NCBI RefSeq assembly: GCF_032490495.1 | Contig: NZ_JAVYJB010000014.1 | Location: forward strand, 13,939-77,938 | Direction: 5' to 3' | Source of the DNA: Pilosibacter fragilis | GTDB taxonomy: Bacteria; Bacillota; Clostridia; Lachnospirales; Lachnospiraceae | DNA length: 64,000 bases | Shown: positions 1 to 8,138 of the stretch, one piece after another | Layout of the letters: every line of letters starts with the position of its first letter | Numbering within the stretch: position 1 is the stretch's first letter | The notes under the pieces: generated by a model | Database searches by the model: none | The model's input: only the letters and a program-made list of their open reading frames with translations | Told to the model about the DNA's origin: nothing | Position numbers and translations under genes: made by a program

Positions 1-807
1 TGGGGCGCAAATATGCTTACGAAAGCCAAAGAGGTAATGAACACAATGGTAACAGGCATTGTTACTATCGTGAAAGAAGTACCGCAGAAAATCTGGAACA
101 GCATAGTAGGAGCAGTTACCAGAGTGGCTACGTGGGGTACAAATATGCTTACGAAAGCCAAAGAGGTAATGAATACAATGGTAACAGGCATTGTTACTAT
201 CGTAAAGGAAATACCAGAGAAGATATACAACAGCATTTCTGGCGCAATTTCCAAAGTGGCTACATGGGGTACAGAAGTAAAGAACAAAGCCGTAGAGGGC
301 ATGAAAAATGTAATTACTGGCATAACCGACGTATTTAAGGATATTGGCAGTACGTTTGCTGGGTTCGGTAAGAACATGGTAGAGGGCATCTGGAACGGCA
401 TACATGGAGCTACGCAGTGGATAAAGGACAAAATAAGCGGCTGGGTAGGTAATGTTACCGACTTCCTTAAGGGATTATTTGGAATTAACAGCCCGTCTAA
501 GCTGATGCGTGACGAAATCGGCGTATATCTGGCGCAGGGTATCGGCGTTGGCTTTTCTGATGAAATCGGCGGCGTTAAGAAAATGATTGAGGACAGCGTA
601 CCGCAGGAGTTCGACGTAGGCGCAAAGGTAAACGTAGGCAAAGAGCTTACAGACGATTACGACGACAAAAAGCCAAAGCCGAGAGGTGGCGGCAGTGCAG
701 CAGGCGGCGTAGTTGTCAATCAGTATATTTATGCGAATACTACGGACTACGCAAAGCAGCAGAAAGAGGCAGCCCGACAGTTCAGAATGATAGCAAGGAC
801 GGTGTAA
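1..807 (+). CDS. phage tail tape measure protein, C-terminal part (5' end outside window)
   Basis: The reading frame is open from base 1, so the gene starts before the window. The visible 268 codons are amphipathic helices with alternating Gly/Ala/Val and then a segment ending in the GLFGINSPSK-type motif, which is typical of tape measure C-termini in siphoviruses. Tape measure proteins span the tail tube and set its length. Two 44-residue units (bases 10-141 and 142-273) are tandem repeats that are nearly identical at their 5' halves and diverge at the 3' end. The next gene starts 3 bp after the stop, and its product is the expected tape-measure neighbour (distal tail protein). Confidence 0.85.
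   Translation, partial: WGANMLTKAKEVMNTMVTGIVTIVKEVPQKIWNSIVGAVTRVATWGTNMLTKAKEVMNTMVTGIVTIVKEIPEKIYNSISGAISKVATWGTEVKNKAVEGMKNVITGITDVFKDIGSTFAGFGKNMVEGIWNGIHGATQWIKDKISGWVGNVTDFLKGLFGINSPSKLMRDEIGVYLAQGIGVGFSDEIGGVKKMIEDSVPQEFDVGAKVNVGKELTDDYDDKKPKPRGGGSAAGGVVVNQYIYANTTDYAKQQKEAARQFRMIARTV
10..273 (+). repeat. two tandem 132-bp units in the tape measure gene
   Basis: The first unit begins at base 10 and the second at base 142. Both encode Asn-Met-Leu-Thr-Lys-Ala-Lys followed by a helical stretch ending in Ala-Thr-Trp-Gly-Thr. The 132-bp period keeps frame (44 codons). More units may lie upstream of the window. Confidence 0.85.
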
Positions 808-810
808 CGC

Positions 811-1698
811 ATGGAAAATGAAAAACTGACTTACATAAATTCAAGGGGCGAGCGGTTAGAGCTGGGAGTAGACAGCGTATACCATTGCAACATAAGTAAA
901 GACGTAGAGGGCATTTCCGGCGTTACGAGCGTCATTTACAGCACAAACAGTATGGGACAGCACGGCGACACCTACGTAGGGCAGCGTATCGAGGCAAGGG
1001 ACATAGACGTAGTGGGGCATATCAACACACGGGATAAGGCGCAGGCATTGGAACTGCGCCGCCGTATGCTTAAGATATTTAACCCAGAGCTTAGCGCTAC
1101 GCTGGTGTATGAGTACGGCGGCTTTAAGCGTGTGATTGATTGCAGGGCGTATGGAGAGCCTAAGATACTAAAGAAAGAGGTACTTTATGAGTTTGATTTA
1201 CAGATAGAGTGTCTTAACCCGTTCTGGCGGGAGGAGGAAGAAACAAAGGAAGATATAGCAAGCTGGGTGGCTGCGTGGCATTTCCCTTGCGTTATCGAAA
1301 AGGACAGCACAAAGAGCATGATATACGGATACCGAGCGGAAAGCGTAATAGTGGACTGCTACAACGAGGGCGACGTATCCACAGGAATGAGGATAAGGTT
1401 TACAGCACTGGGGACAGTTTCAAACCCGATACTGCTTAATGTGGATACAGAGGAATTTATACAGATTAACGCCACTATGAAAACGGGCGACGTGATAGAG
1501 ATTAACACGAAGTACGGCAGCAAGGGCGCTAAGCTGATAAGGGACGGCGTAGAAACCGACTATTTCCGCTACATTGATGTAGACAGTACATTTATGCAGC
1601 TTGCCATAGGCGACAATATGTTTAGGTATGATGCAGCCAGCGGCGTAAATTCTCTGGAAGTATCCATATTCTACAGCAAGGAATTTTTAGGAGTGTGA
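811..1698 (+). CDS. phage distal tail protein (Dit / Sipho_tail family)
   Basis: This 295-aa protein resembles the phage tail family that caps the tail tube and joins it to the baseplate. The N-terminal half has the beta-rich pattern with VGHINTRDKAQALELRR and a Tyr-Gly-Gly turn seen in Dit N-terminal domains; the C-terminal half is a galectin-like beta region. Position between tape measure and Gp37-like hub is the standard siphovirus order. It starts 3 bp after the tape measure stop and ends 4 bp before the next gene, so translation is probably coupled. The family assignment is by pattern recognition. Confidence 0.8.
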   Translation: MENEKLTYINSRGERLELGVDSVYHCNISKDVEGISGVTSVIYSTNSMGQHGDTYVGQRIEARDIDVVGHINTRDKAQALELRRRMLKIFNPELSATLVYEYGGFKRVIDCRAYGEPKILKKEVLYEFDLQIECLNPFWREEEETKEDIASWVAAWHFPCVIEKDSTKSMIYGYRAESVIVDCYNEGDVSTGMRIRFTALGTVSNPILLNVDTEEFIQINATMKTGDVIEINTKYGSKGAKLIRDGVETDYFRYIDVDSTFMQLAIGDNMFRYDAASGVNSLEVSIFYSKEFLGV

Positions 1699-1702
1699 CG
1701 GT

Positions 1703-2857
1703 ATGGAGCTTAGAGTATTCGACAAGACAGTACAGCCGCTGGGAGCTATAGACGAGCTGGCAAGCCTGCTATGGCATACAAAGTATTTTGACGTAGGAAC
1801 TTTTAGCCTGCTTGCGCCGATTACGGACAATAACAGCCGTTTGCTGGTAGAGGGTAACTTAATAACCAAGCACGACGGAAAAAAGGAAGTAAAGACCGCT
1901 GACGGCGGCGTATGGCGCAGGGCAGCGCAGATAACCTACGTACACATTACCAAAGACGAGAACGGCTTAGAGCAGTTAGAGGCACAAGGCTATATGCTTA
2001 GCTGGTGGCTTAATAAGCGCTGCATTTATCCGCAGATTGTGGCGACAGGTACAAACCAGTATCTTATAAACCTTATGGTAAAGAACAACTGCGGCAGCGC
2101 AGCAGGAACAAAGCGGCGTTTTCCATTGCTTACATTTCTGGCGCAGGAAACCATAGACGGCGTGGCGGTTGAATATGCAAACGAGGTATACGCACAACTG
2201 GGGCAGGAAGTAAAGGCAAGGGCGCAGGCTGGAAAGCTGGGCTATGACATTCTGCTTAACGAAAGAGAGAGACTGTTTGGCTTTTATCTGTATAAGGGCA
2301 ATGACCTTACAGCCACAAATACCGAGGGTAACACACCCTGCATATTTTCAAGAGATTTTGATAATGTCAACGAGCAGGAATATACAGCCAGTATAGAGAA
2401 CTGCGGCAACTTTATTTATGTGCAGGGAGCAGCTGACGACGACGGCAGCCAGCCAGTAACCACAGTGGACGGCGAGGGCGCAACGGGGCTGGATTTAGTA
2501 GAGGTATTCTGCGACGCTACGGACATTGCCAGAAAGTACCAGCAGGGGGAAACAGAGGTAACAATACCGCTGAATACCTATATTGCAATGCTGAAAACGA
2601 GAGGCAGCGCAGAACTGGAAAACTACGGCAAGAACATAAATTTTGTAAGTACCATAAATACAAATTCAAACTTAAAATTTAAGGCTGATTTTGATTTAGG
2701 CGACCGTATTACTTGCAAAGAAACCAAGTGGGGCATACAGATAGATGCACGCATTACAGAAGTAGCAGAAACATACCAGAAAGGCGAGGAAACCATAGAG
2801 GCGACTTTTGGCGACAGCCTGCCGACACTGGTAGACCAGATTAGGAAAGTGAGGTAG
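1703..2857 (+). CDS. siphovirus Gp37-like tail hub / tail-associated protein
   Basis: 384 aa. The start (MELRVFDKTVQPLGAIDE), the early 'WHTKYFDVGTFSLLAP' segment and the C-terminal GDRITCKETKWGIQIDARITE strand match the Sipho_Gp37 / ReqiPepy6 Gp37-like tail protein family, which occupies the Tal hub position below the distal tail protein. No lysin domain is visible. It lies between the Dit-like gene and the baseplate appendage gene, with short intergenic gaps, as part of one tail operon. SD-like GGAGTG lies at the end of the preceding gene. Confidence 0.75.
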   Translation: MELRVFDKTVQPLGAIDELASLLWHTKYFDVGTFSLLAPITDNNSRLLVEGNLITKHDGKKEVKTADGGVWRRAAQITYVHITKDENGLEQLEAQGYMLSWWLNKRCIYPQIVATGTNQYLINLMVKNNCGSAAGTKRRFPLLTFLAQETIDGVAVEYANEVYAQLGQEVKARAQAGKLGYDILLNERERLFGFYLYKGNDLTATNTEGNTPCIFSRDFDNVNEQEYTASIENCGNFIYVQGAADDDGSQPVTTVDGEGATGLDLVEVFCDATDIARKYQQGETEVTIPLNTYIAMLKTRGSAELENYGKNINFVSTINTNSNLKFKADFDLGDRITCKETKWGIQIDARITEVAETYQKGEETIEATFGDSLPTLVDQIRKVR

Positions 2858-2862
2858 CAGAA

Positions 2863-3999
2863 ATGGCAAACAGCTTACCGTTTAATGCCGTGGCAGTAGA
2901 CGGAGAGTACGACAGGGTATATAAAGCCGAGGATTGGGCGTGGTACTTTGCTACTTTCATTGCAAACGGCATTTTTCCAAAGCCAAGCGACGGGCTACAG
3001 GTGGTAGCTTACAGCGGCATGGAAATAAGAGTAAATGCAGGCTATGCCTTTATAAACGGCTACGCCTTTAGAAATCCTGCAACGCTTAGCGTAACACTGG
3101 ATACGGCAGAGGGAGCGCTTAACAGGGTGGACAGGGTAGTAGTTCGCTGGGATTTGCCGCAAAGAGATATGTATATTGCGGTGCTGAAAGGCACACCGTC
3201 TGCAAAGCCGACAGCAACGGCAGTAACACGCACTACGGAAATATGGGAGCTTGCGCTTGCAGATATTTACGTAGGCAAGGGCGTAACAAGGATACAGACG
3301 CAGAACATCACAGACCAGCGGTTTAATAGCGCAGTCTGCGGCATTGTAACAGGAACGGTGGAAGAGATAGACGCAAGCGTGCTTACAAAGCAGTTTACGG
3401 ACTTTTTCAACACCTACAGCGCAGCCGTGCTGGACGAGTTCAGCGCATATAAGCAGAGTATGGAAAAGTACCTTACAGAGATTGCGGGCGTATATGACAG
3501 CTACGTAAGCAAGACAGAGGGCTTATTTGCACAGTATGAGAGCCAGTTTAACGAAAGATACAGCAGTTTTGAAAGCACGCTTGACAACTGGGACAAGGAA
3601 CTTTTAAGCGCCTATACAGAATTTATGGCAAAAATTAAGTTATTCCAGTCGGACGCTGAAAACGAATTTAACACATGGTTTGAGAGTATCAAGGACAAGC
3701 TGGGCGAGGACATAGCAGGCAGCCTGCAACTGCAAATTGAAGAGCTGGCAGCAGCCATGCAGGAAGTGAAAAAGCAGGCAGAGGCAGGCACGAAAGAAAC
3801 AAAAGAGGCAATAGCAGCGCTGGACGAGCGACTTAAGAGAGTAGAAAGCGGCTGGGGCATTGACTATAAGCATGATGCTGTGCTGGGATTGTGTTACATG
3901 GGTGCAGCATACATGAGCCAGCATTACGAAAGAACAGTAGAAACGGCAGTGTTAGGGGCTACCTACGTGGGTAATTCCTATCTTGCAAATACATTTTAG
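2863..3999 (+). CDS. phage baseplate / upper appendage protein with coiled-coil stalk
   Basis: 378 aa. Residues 1-150 form a beta-rich N-terminal domain with GYAFINGYAFRNP and NRVDRVVVRWD patterns that recur in baseplate appendage (BppU-like) proteins. Residues 160-330 are a long Ala/Glu/Lys/Gln-rich heptad region, likely a trimeric coiled coil. The last 45 residues are Tyr/Gly/Ala rich. It probably carries the DGR target or another receptor-binding part at the tail tip; that role is inferred from position. It starts 5 bp after the hub gene. Confidence 0.65.
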   Translation: MANSLPFNAVAVDGEYDRVYKAEDWAWYFATFIANGIFPKPSDGLQVVAYSGMEIRVNAGYAFINGYAFRNPATLSVTLDTAEGALNRVDRVVVRWDLPQRDMYIAVLKGTPSAKPTATAVTRTTEIWELALADIYVGKGVTRIQTQNITDQRFNSAVCGIVTGTVEEIDASVLTKQFTDFFNTYSAAVLDEFSAYKQSMEKYLTEIAGVYDSYVSKTEGLFAQYESQFNERYSSFESTLDNWDKELLSAYTEFMAKIKLFQSDAENEFNTWFESIKDKLGEDIAGSLQLQIEELAAAMQEVKKQAEAGTKETKEAIAALDERLKRVESGWGIDYKHDAVLGLCYMGAAYMSQHYERTVETAVLGATYVGNSYLANTF

Positions 4000-4013
4000 A
4001 AAGGCGGCAGACC

Positions 4014-4451
4014 ATGAAAGGATTTCCTAAAGTATTAAAGACAAAAGAGGATTATTACAACTGCCTTGCTATGGTAGCAAGCGGAGAACTGGCGGCAGCA
4101 GATTTGCTGGCGAAAATCGAGAGCGCAGAGAACCAGCGTTATATTGAGTGTGGCGTAGCAGCTGTAGAGGAAGAGAAAAAGGCGGTTACGGTATATTACT
4201 GCGACGAGGCAGCGGTAGGTATGAAATTTGTAGCGGGCGACGTATCCGGCACGGTGCAGGGAGTAACACATATCCAGACCGACGAGGCAGCGGCAGCAGG
4301 AGAGGCAGGAAACGACAGAACAGCCCTTACACTTTCCAAAGCGGTAAAAGCGGGCTGCAAGGTAATTGCGCTGGAACGCACAGACACCGTGGCAGGAATG
4401 ACAACAGACGACATTGCAGCACTGAAAGGAGTATTAAAGCAGTATGAGTAG
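4014..4451 (+). CDS. phage tail-region protein of unknown function
   Basis: 145 aa; I do not recognise the family. It begins MKGFPKVLKTKEDYYNCL, has an Ala/Glu-rich helical first third, a beta-like centre (KKAVTVYYCDEAAVGMKF) and a final short helix. An AAGGCGGCAG SD precedes the ATG. Its last 8 bases overlap the start of the DGR target gene, so the two are translationally coupled. It may bridge the appendage protein to the variable target or act as its chaperone; this is inference from context only. Confidence 0.7.
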   Translation: MKGFPKVLKTKEDYYNCLAMVASGELAAADLLAKIESAENQRYIECGVAAVEEEKKAVTVYYCDEAAVGMKFVAGDVSGTVQGVTHIQTDEAAAAGEAGNDRTALTLSKAVKAGCKVIALERTDTVAGMTTDDIAALKGVLKQYE

Positions 4452-5586
4452 ATTATTAGTGGACGACGTTACAAAGACCGACGCAAGGGCGCTTTTGAAC
4501 GTAAATAAAATGGCTACAATCAGCGATATTGTAGCACCGAGCAATGAGTACATTTACGCCAGCGGAGCAAATGAACTGACCGTAGTAGAGGGCTGCGTAA
4601 TTGCCGTGGGTGGTGCTGGAATTTTCAAGACAGCAAATACCATTCTTACGGCTGCTAATCTGGACGCAGGCAGCGCTTTTGCGGTAGGTAAAGACTATTA
4701 CGTATATATCTGCGACAGCAGAATTGACAGCGCAGACGAGAAATACGTAATTTCCCTTAACTCTACATACCCGACAGGCTGGAACGCTACAAACAGCCGT
4801 AAAATCGGCGGCTTTCATTATGGACGCTGCCGCAAGGTGGACAGCAATTTACAGCCGCTTAATGGCAGCAGTGTTATTTTTGGCACAGGCTGGGAAAGTG
4901 CAGTAAGCAACGGCATTGTACCACGTTCTGTATGGACACTGGGACACCGCCCGAAATGCAGCCCAGAGGGTATGGTATATTTAGGCGGTGGCACATGGGT
5001 AGATATTTACCTTAATTCTGACGACGGAGCAAAGGGCTTGAAATCAGAGTACGGCTGCGCACCTATGACGGGTACAGAAAGCATGAACTGGTATAACTTT
5101 GTAGAACGTCTGGCAAAGAGCGGTAAACGCCTGCCGAACTATGCAGAATTTTGCGCTTATGCTTTTGGCAGCCCTGCCGGACTGGATAACGCAAATACAA
5201 ACGCATGGAGCGCCACCAGCAACACAGGTAGGGGCGTAACAGGCAGTGTGGTAAATGCCGTTTCTTCCGTGGGCGTTGTAGATGCCGTGGGGCGTGTCTG
5301 GGAGTGGCTGGACGAGCTTATTACAAGAGCGGAACACGCCACAAATGCAGACTACCACGCAAGCGTAGCGTGGGGCTGGGACAAGAAAAGCCCATTGAAC
5401 ACAGGCGAGAAGTCTTACGACGTTGGTAACATTTACCAGTATTACGCATATTCTCTGGCGGCGCTGCTAGCGGGCGGCAGCTGGAGCAATGGGGCGAATT
5501 GCGGCGCTCGTGCCGTGGGTTGCAGCTATTACCCGTGGAATGTCATTACGAACATTGGCGCTCGTGGGGCGTGTGACTCTCTGTAG
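4444..5586 (+). CDS. DGR target protein with C-type-lectin / FGE-like variable C-terminus
   Basis: 380 aa. The C-terminal ~170 residues have the formylglycine-generating-enzyme/CLec layout: RLPNYAEFCAYAFGS, a GRVWEWLDE strand, then GGSWSNGANCGAR and PWN...GARGACDSL at the very C-terminus. This is the fold that displays variable residues in phage and bacterial DGR targets. The last 42 codons (bases 5453-5578) are the variable repeat, which matches a template repeat downstream. The N-terminal ~150 residues are not recognised and probably attach to the tail. It overlaps the preceding gene by 8 bp. Expected role: host receptor binding with tunable specificity; that role is inferred from the family and tail location. 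Confidence 0.92.
   Translation: MSRLLVDDVTKTDARALLNVNKMATISDIVAPSNEYIYASGANELTVVEGCVIAVGGAGIFKTANTILTAANLDAGSAFAVGKDYYVYICDSRIDSADEKYVISLNSTYPTGWNATNSRKIGGFHYGRCRKVDSNLQPLNGSSVIFGTGWESAVSNGIVPRSVWTLGHRPKCSPEGMVYLGGGTWVDIYLNSDDGAKGLKSEYGCAPMTGTESMNWYNFVERLAKSGKRLPNYAEFCAYAFGSPAGLDNANTNAWSATSNTGRGVTGSVVNAVSSVGVVDAVGRVWEWLDELITRAEHATNADYHASVAWGWDKKSPLNTGEKSYDVGNIYQYYAYSLAALLAGGSWSNGANCGARAVGCSYYPWNVITNIGARGACDSL
5453..5578 (+). repeat. DGR variable repeat (VR)
   Basis: This 126-bp segment aligns without gaps to the template repeat at 6014-6139 (offset 561). Differences occur at 5467 (C), 5480, 5486, 5518, 5519, 5525 (all G), 5527 and 5546 (both T). In every case the TR base is A. The last 32 bases (5547-5578) are identical to TR and should include the initiation-of-mutagenic-homing region. 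The substitutions change Ile to Leu and six Asn codons to Ser, Ser, Gly, Ser, Tyr and Ile. Confidence 0.95.
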
Positions 5587-5587
5587 A

Positions 5588-5608
5588 CGGCGGGCGAAAG
5601 CCCAGCCG
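5588..5608 (+). promoter_or_regulatory. DGR target-site hairpin with GAAA loop, just after VR
   Basis: Ten bases past the VR end there is an inverted repeat: CGGCGGGC (5588-5595), a GAAA loop (5596-5599) and GCCC-A-GCCG (5600-5608), giving 8 pairs with one bulged A at 5604. A DNA hairpin with an 8-bp stem and a 4-nt GAAA-type loop placed just downstream of the IMH is known to be needed for target recognition in the Bordetella phage BPP-1 DGR. The matching position here supports the same role. Confidence 0.75.
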
Positions 5609-5626
5609 GATAAACGGGGGTAAGGC

Positions 5627-5983
5627 ATGGACATACAGACAAAAACAGATATTATACACCAGAAAATATACGATTTTCTGCTATATATTTACCCTCTGCT
5701 TACGAAGTACCCAAAGTATGAGAAATTCAGTTTACAGACGGCGACCAGAAACGCAATTCTTGAAATGCTGCAAGAGGTTATAAAGTGGGATAAGACGGCA
5801 ACGAAAAGCCATTTATACACGGTGGATACGGCATTGCAGGAAAGTAAAGAATTGCTGCGGCTGGCGCATGATTTGAAATATAGCGCCATGAACGCACGGC
5901 ACTACGGCGAGAGCTGCCGCAAGCTGAAAGAAATAGGCGTTATGCTGGGCGAACTGATAGAAGAGGTAAAGACCAGAAAATAG
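5627..5983 (+). CDS. avd: DGR accessory variability determinant (Avd-like four-helix bundle)
   Basis: 118 aa, almost all helical, with four predicted amphipathic helices. The C-terminal stretch with KYSAMNARHYGESCRKLKEIG and GELI is characteristic of the bAvd / four-helix-bundle family. Avd forms a pentameric barrel that binds the reverse transcriptase and nucleic acid and is required for mutagenic homing in known DGRs. It lies between target gene and TR, its usual place. A purine-rich SD (GGGGGTAAGG) precedes the ATG. Confidence 0.85.
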   Translation: MDIQTKTDIIHQKIYDFLLYIYPLLTKYPKYEKFSLQTATRNAILEMLQEVIKWDKTATKSHLYTVDTALQESKELLRLAHDLKYSAMNARHYGESCRKLKEIGVMLGELIEEVKTRK

Positions 5984-6013
5984 CAGGATATGGGGCAGCT
6001 GCTTACTTACAGC

Positions 6014-6139
6014 CTCTGGCGGCGCTGATAGCGGGCGGCAACTGGAACAATGGGGCGAATTGCGGCGCTCGTGCCGTGAATTGCAACAATTACCCGTGGA
6101 ATGTCAATACGAACATTGGCGCTCGTGGGGCGTGTGACT
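6014..6139 (+). repeat. DGR template repeat (TR)
   Basis: This non-coding 126-bp copy of the VR carries 26 adenines, many of them in AAC/AAT codons of the VR frame (10 AAY codons). AAY codons are the known DGR strategy because adenine mutagenesis can reach many amino acids but never a stop. It begins 30 bp after avd and ends 170 bp before the reverse transcriptase. Confidence 0.95.
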
Positions 6140-6309
6140 TAGTGAGAACATTACAGGCACAGAGTTCTACGGAATACTGGCAAGGACTTAGAAAGGGATA
6201 AGACCGAGTGTTTAATATCCTATAGTCAGAGCGGCTGTCCCGCCGTGAGGCAAAGAGAAAAAATACGGCTGCTGGTTAGTAGCTACGGCGAAAGGCAGGA
6301 GCTTAATAC
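6140..6309 (+). ncRNA. DGR template RNA 3' spacer between TR and reverse transcriptase
   Basis: This 170-bp stretch has no ORF of note. In characterised DGRs the TR transcript extends past TR through a spacer that the RT-Avd complex uses to prime cDNA synthesis, so this region is expected to be the functional part of the template RNA. It contains short self-complementary pieces (for example GCGGCTGTCCCGCCGT near 6230-6246). The assignment is by position, not by sequence match. Confidence 0.6.
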
Positions 6310-7371
6310 TTGAAGAGAGTAGGATACATTACCGATAAGGACGGGCGGCGCATTACGCTTTTAGAGGCTATGGGCGACTATGGAAACGTACAGAAAGCCT
6401 ATAACAAAGCCAGAAAGTGTAAACGCCACAGAAAAGACGTACTGATTTTTACGAAAGACAAAGAGGAAAACTTAGACAAGGTGCGGGAAGATATTCTAAA
6501 CCTTGCCTATGAGCCGAGCGAATACCATTACTTTAAGGTGTACGAACCGAAAGAGCGGCAGATAATGGCGCTGCCGTTCTATGACAGGGTGGTACAGCAC
6601 GCCATAAACAACGTGTTAGAGCCTATATTTGATAAGAGGTTTATATCGCAGTCTTACGCCTGCCGGAAAGGTAAAGGTATGCACGCTGCGTCTGATACGC
6701 TAAAAGAGTGGCTGTATGAGTGGAACAAATACCACCCAGACCAGCCGCTTTATGCTATCAAGGCAGATATACACCACTATTTCCAGAGCATAGACCATGC
6801 GGTATTAAAAACTGAAATACGTAAGGTTATAAAAGACGCTGGGGTACTGGCATTGCTGGACAGGATAATAGACCACAACGGCAATATGCCGGACGGCGTA
6901 GGGATACCAGTAGGAAACCTTACCAGTCAGTTATTTGCAAATATCTATCTGGACGCATTAGACCAGTTTATTAAGCATGAGCTGGGCGTAGAGGCGTACA
7001 TACGATATATGGACGACTTTGTAATATTAAGCCCAGACAAGGAACAGCTGCGCAGCTGGCTTGCACGGATAGAGCAATTCTTACGGGAAGAGCTTAAGTT
7101 AGAGTTTAACCCGAAAACTACCATACTGGCAGCAAAGAACGGTATAGACTTTGTAGGCTACAAACACAGGGCAACGCACAGGAAAGTACGAAAGGACAGC
7201 ATAAAGCGCATAAAGCGTACTATCAAGAAGTGCGAGAGCGGGAAAATCACAAAAGAGCAGTTACAAAAGAGTATACAGAGCTGGACGGGACACGCAGGAC
7301 ATGCCGACAGCTATAACCTACGAAAGAAAATAGAAACGCTGGCAGAGGCAGCCATAGAAAAGGCTGCTTAA
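6310..7371 (+). CDS. DGR reverse transcriptase
   Basis: 353 aa, starting at TTG with an AGGCAGGA SD 8-9 bases upstream. RT motifs in order: a first catalytic Asp in KADIHHYFQSID (residues 151-162), GIPVGNLTSQ (198-207, the SQ-ending motif 4 typical of DGR and related bacterial RTs), and the catalytic YMDD box at 233-236, followed by FVGYKHRATHRKVRK. There is no maturase or endonuclease domain, so this is not a group II intron RT. It copies the TR RNA into cDNA with adenine-directed errors that replace the VR. Adjacent TR, VR and Avd make the assignment firm. Confidence 0.95.
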   Translation: MKRVGYITDKDGRRITLLEAMGDYGNVQKAYNKARKCKRHRKDVLIFTKDKEENLDKVREDILNLAYEPSEYHYFKVYEPKERQIMALPFYDRVVQHAINNVLEPIFDKRFISQSYACRKGKGMHAASDTLKEWLYEWNKYHPDQPLYAIKADIHHYFQSIDHAVLKTEIRKVIKDAGVLALLDRIIDHNGNMPDGVGIPVGNLTSQLFANIYLDALDQFIKHELGVEAYIRYMDDFVILSPDKEQLRSWLARIEQFLREELKLEFNPKTTILAAKNGIDFVGYKHRATHRKVRKDSIKRIKRTIKKCESGKITKEQLQKSIQSWTGHAGHADSYNLRKKIETLAEAAIEKAA

Positions 7372-7395
7372 GCGGCAAAATGCAGGAGCGAGTAC

Positions 7396-7575
7396 ATGAG
7401 TAGCAATTTATTAAGGGTAGTACAAGAACAACAGGAAACCATAGAAAAGCAAAGCAGGCTTATTGCTGATTTAATAGCCACTCTGGAAAGCTGGGAGCAG
7501 ACAGCAGGCTACGACGGCGCAGAGCTGAAAGAGCGGGCAAAAGATTTGCAATTAAGAGAAAGGCAGGATTTATGA
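7396..7575 (+). CDS. small phage protein preceding the holin
   Basis: 59 aa, starting at the ATG after TGCAGGAGCG and ending TTATGA, which overlaps the holin start codon by 4 bp. The product is a helical, charged protein (Leu/Glu/Gln rich, probably coiled coil) with no membrane segment. Small coiled-coil genes are often found just upstream of holins in phages of Firmicutes. Function not recognised; the coupled overlap argues that it is real. Confidence 0.65.
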   Translation: MSSNLLRVVQEQQETIEKQSRLIADLIATLESWEQTAGYDGAELKERAKDLQLRERQDL

Positions 7576-8060
7576 ACATGACTATTACAGAATTTATTGA
7601 GGCGGCGGCACATAACAAAATTATCCAGCTGGTAGTATTGGCGATTGTGTGCGACACGGTTTTTGGCGTGCTGCGTGCAATCAAAGAGAAGAAATTTAAC
7701 AGCTGCGCAGGCATTGACGGGGCTATCAGAAAAGTAGGTATGCTTATTTCTCTGGTATTCATGCTGGCAATCGACGTACTGATTAAGATTAACTTAATCG
7801 GATTTATACCGGAGCAGGCACGTACATATTTAGGGCTTGATACCGTGGGCGTGGCTGAATTTTTCGCATTGCTTTACATTGCCTATGAGGTAGTGAGCAT
7901 TTTTAAAAATATGGCATTATGCGGGCTGCCCGTAAAAAAGGTATGGGAAAAGGTGCGGGAGTTTCTGGCGAAGTATACGGACGAACTGCCGGACACAGAC
8001 GAACTGGACGGGGACAGCACCACAGGCAACGTAGAGGAACACAGGACACAGGAAAGATAA
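7572..8060 (+). CDS. phage holin (phage_holin_4 / toxin-secretion holin family)
   Basis: 162 aa. Three hydrophobic segments are visible (about residues 15-35, 54-78 and 93-115), with CDTVFGVLRAIKEKKFNS in the first loop, a hallmark of the phage_holin_4_1 (Cph1-like) family. The C-terminal 30 residues are acidic. It would form the membrane lesion that releases the endolysin encoded next. Start overlaps the preceding gene stop (ATGA). Confidence 0.85.
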   Translation: MNMTITEFIEAAAHNKIIQLVVLAIVCDTVFGVLRAIKEKKFNSCAGIDGAIRKVGMLISLVFMLAIDVLIKINLIGFIPEQARTYLGLDTVGVAEFFALLYIAYEVVSIFKNMALCGLPVKKVWEKVREFLAKYTDELPDTDELDGDSTTGNVEEHRTQER

Positions 8061-8138
8061 GAATAATAAGGACATAGCAGCAAAGAGCGCTTGCGGGACA
8101 CCGCAGGCGCTTATTTTGTATGCGGAAAGGCAGGAAAT

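Noticed and set aside
5453..6141. VR/TR pair as a CRISPR or ordinary direct repeat
   Set aside because: Only two copies, spaced by a gene, with adenine-only differences and an RT next to them; the DGR explanation fits every difference.
6310..7371. RT as part of a group II intron or retron
   Set aside because: No maturase or endonuclease domain, no intron domain V, and no msr/msd found; TR, VR and Avd are adjacent.
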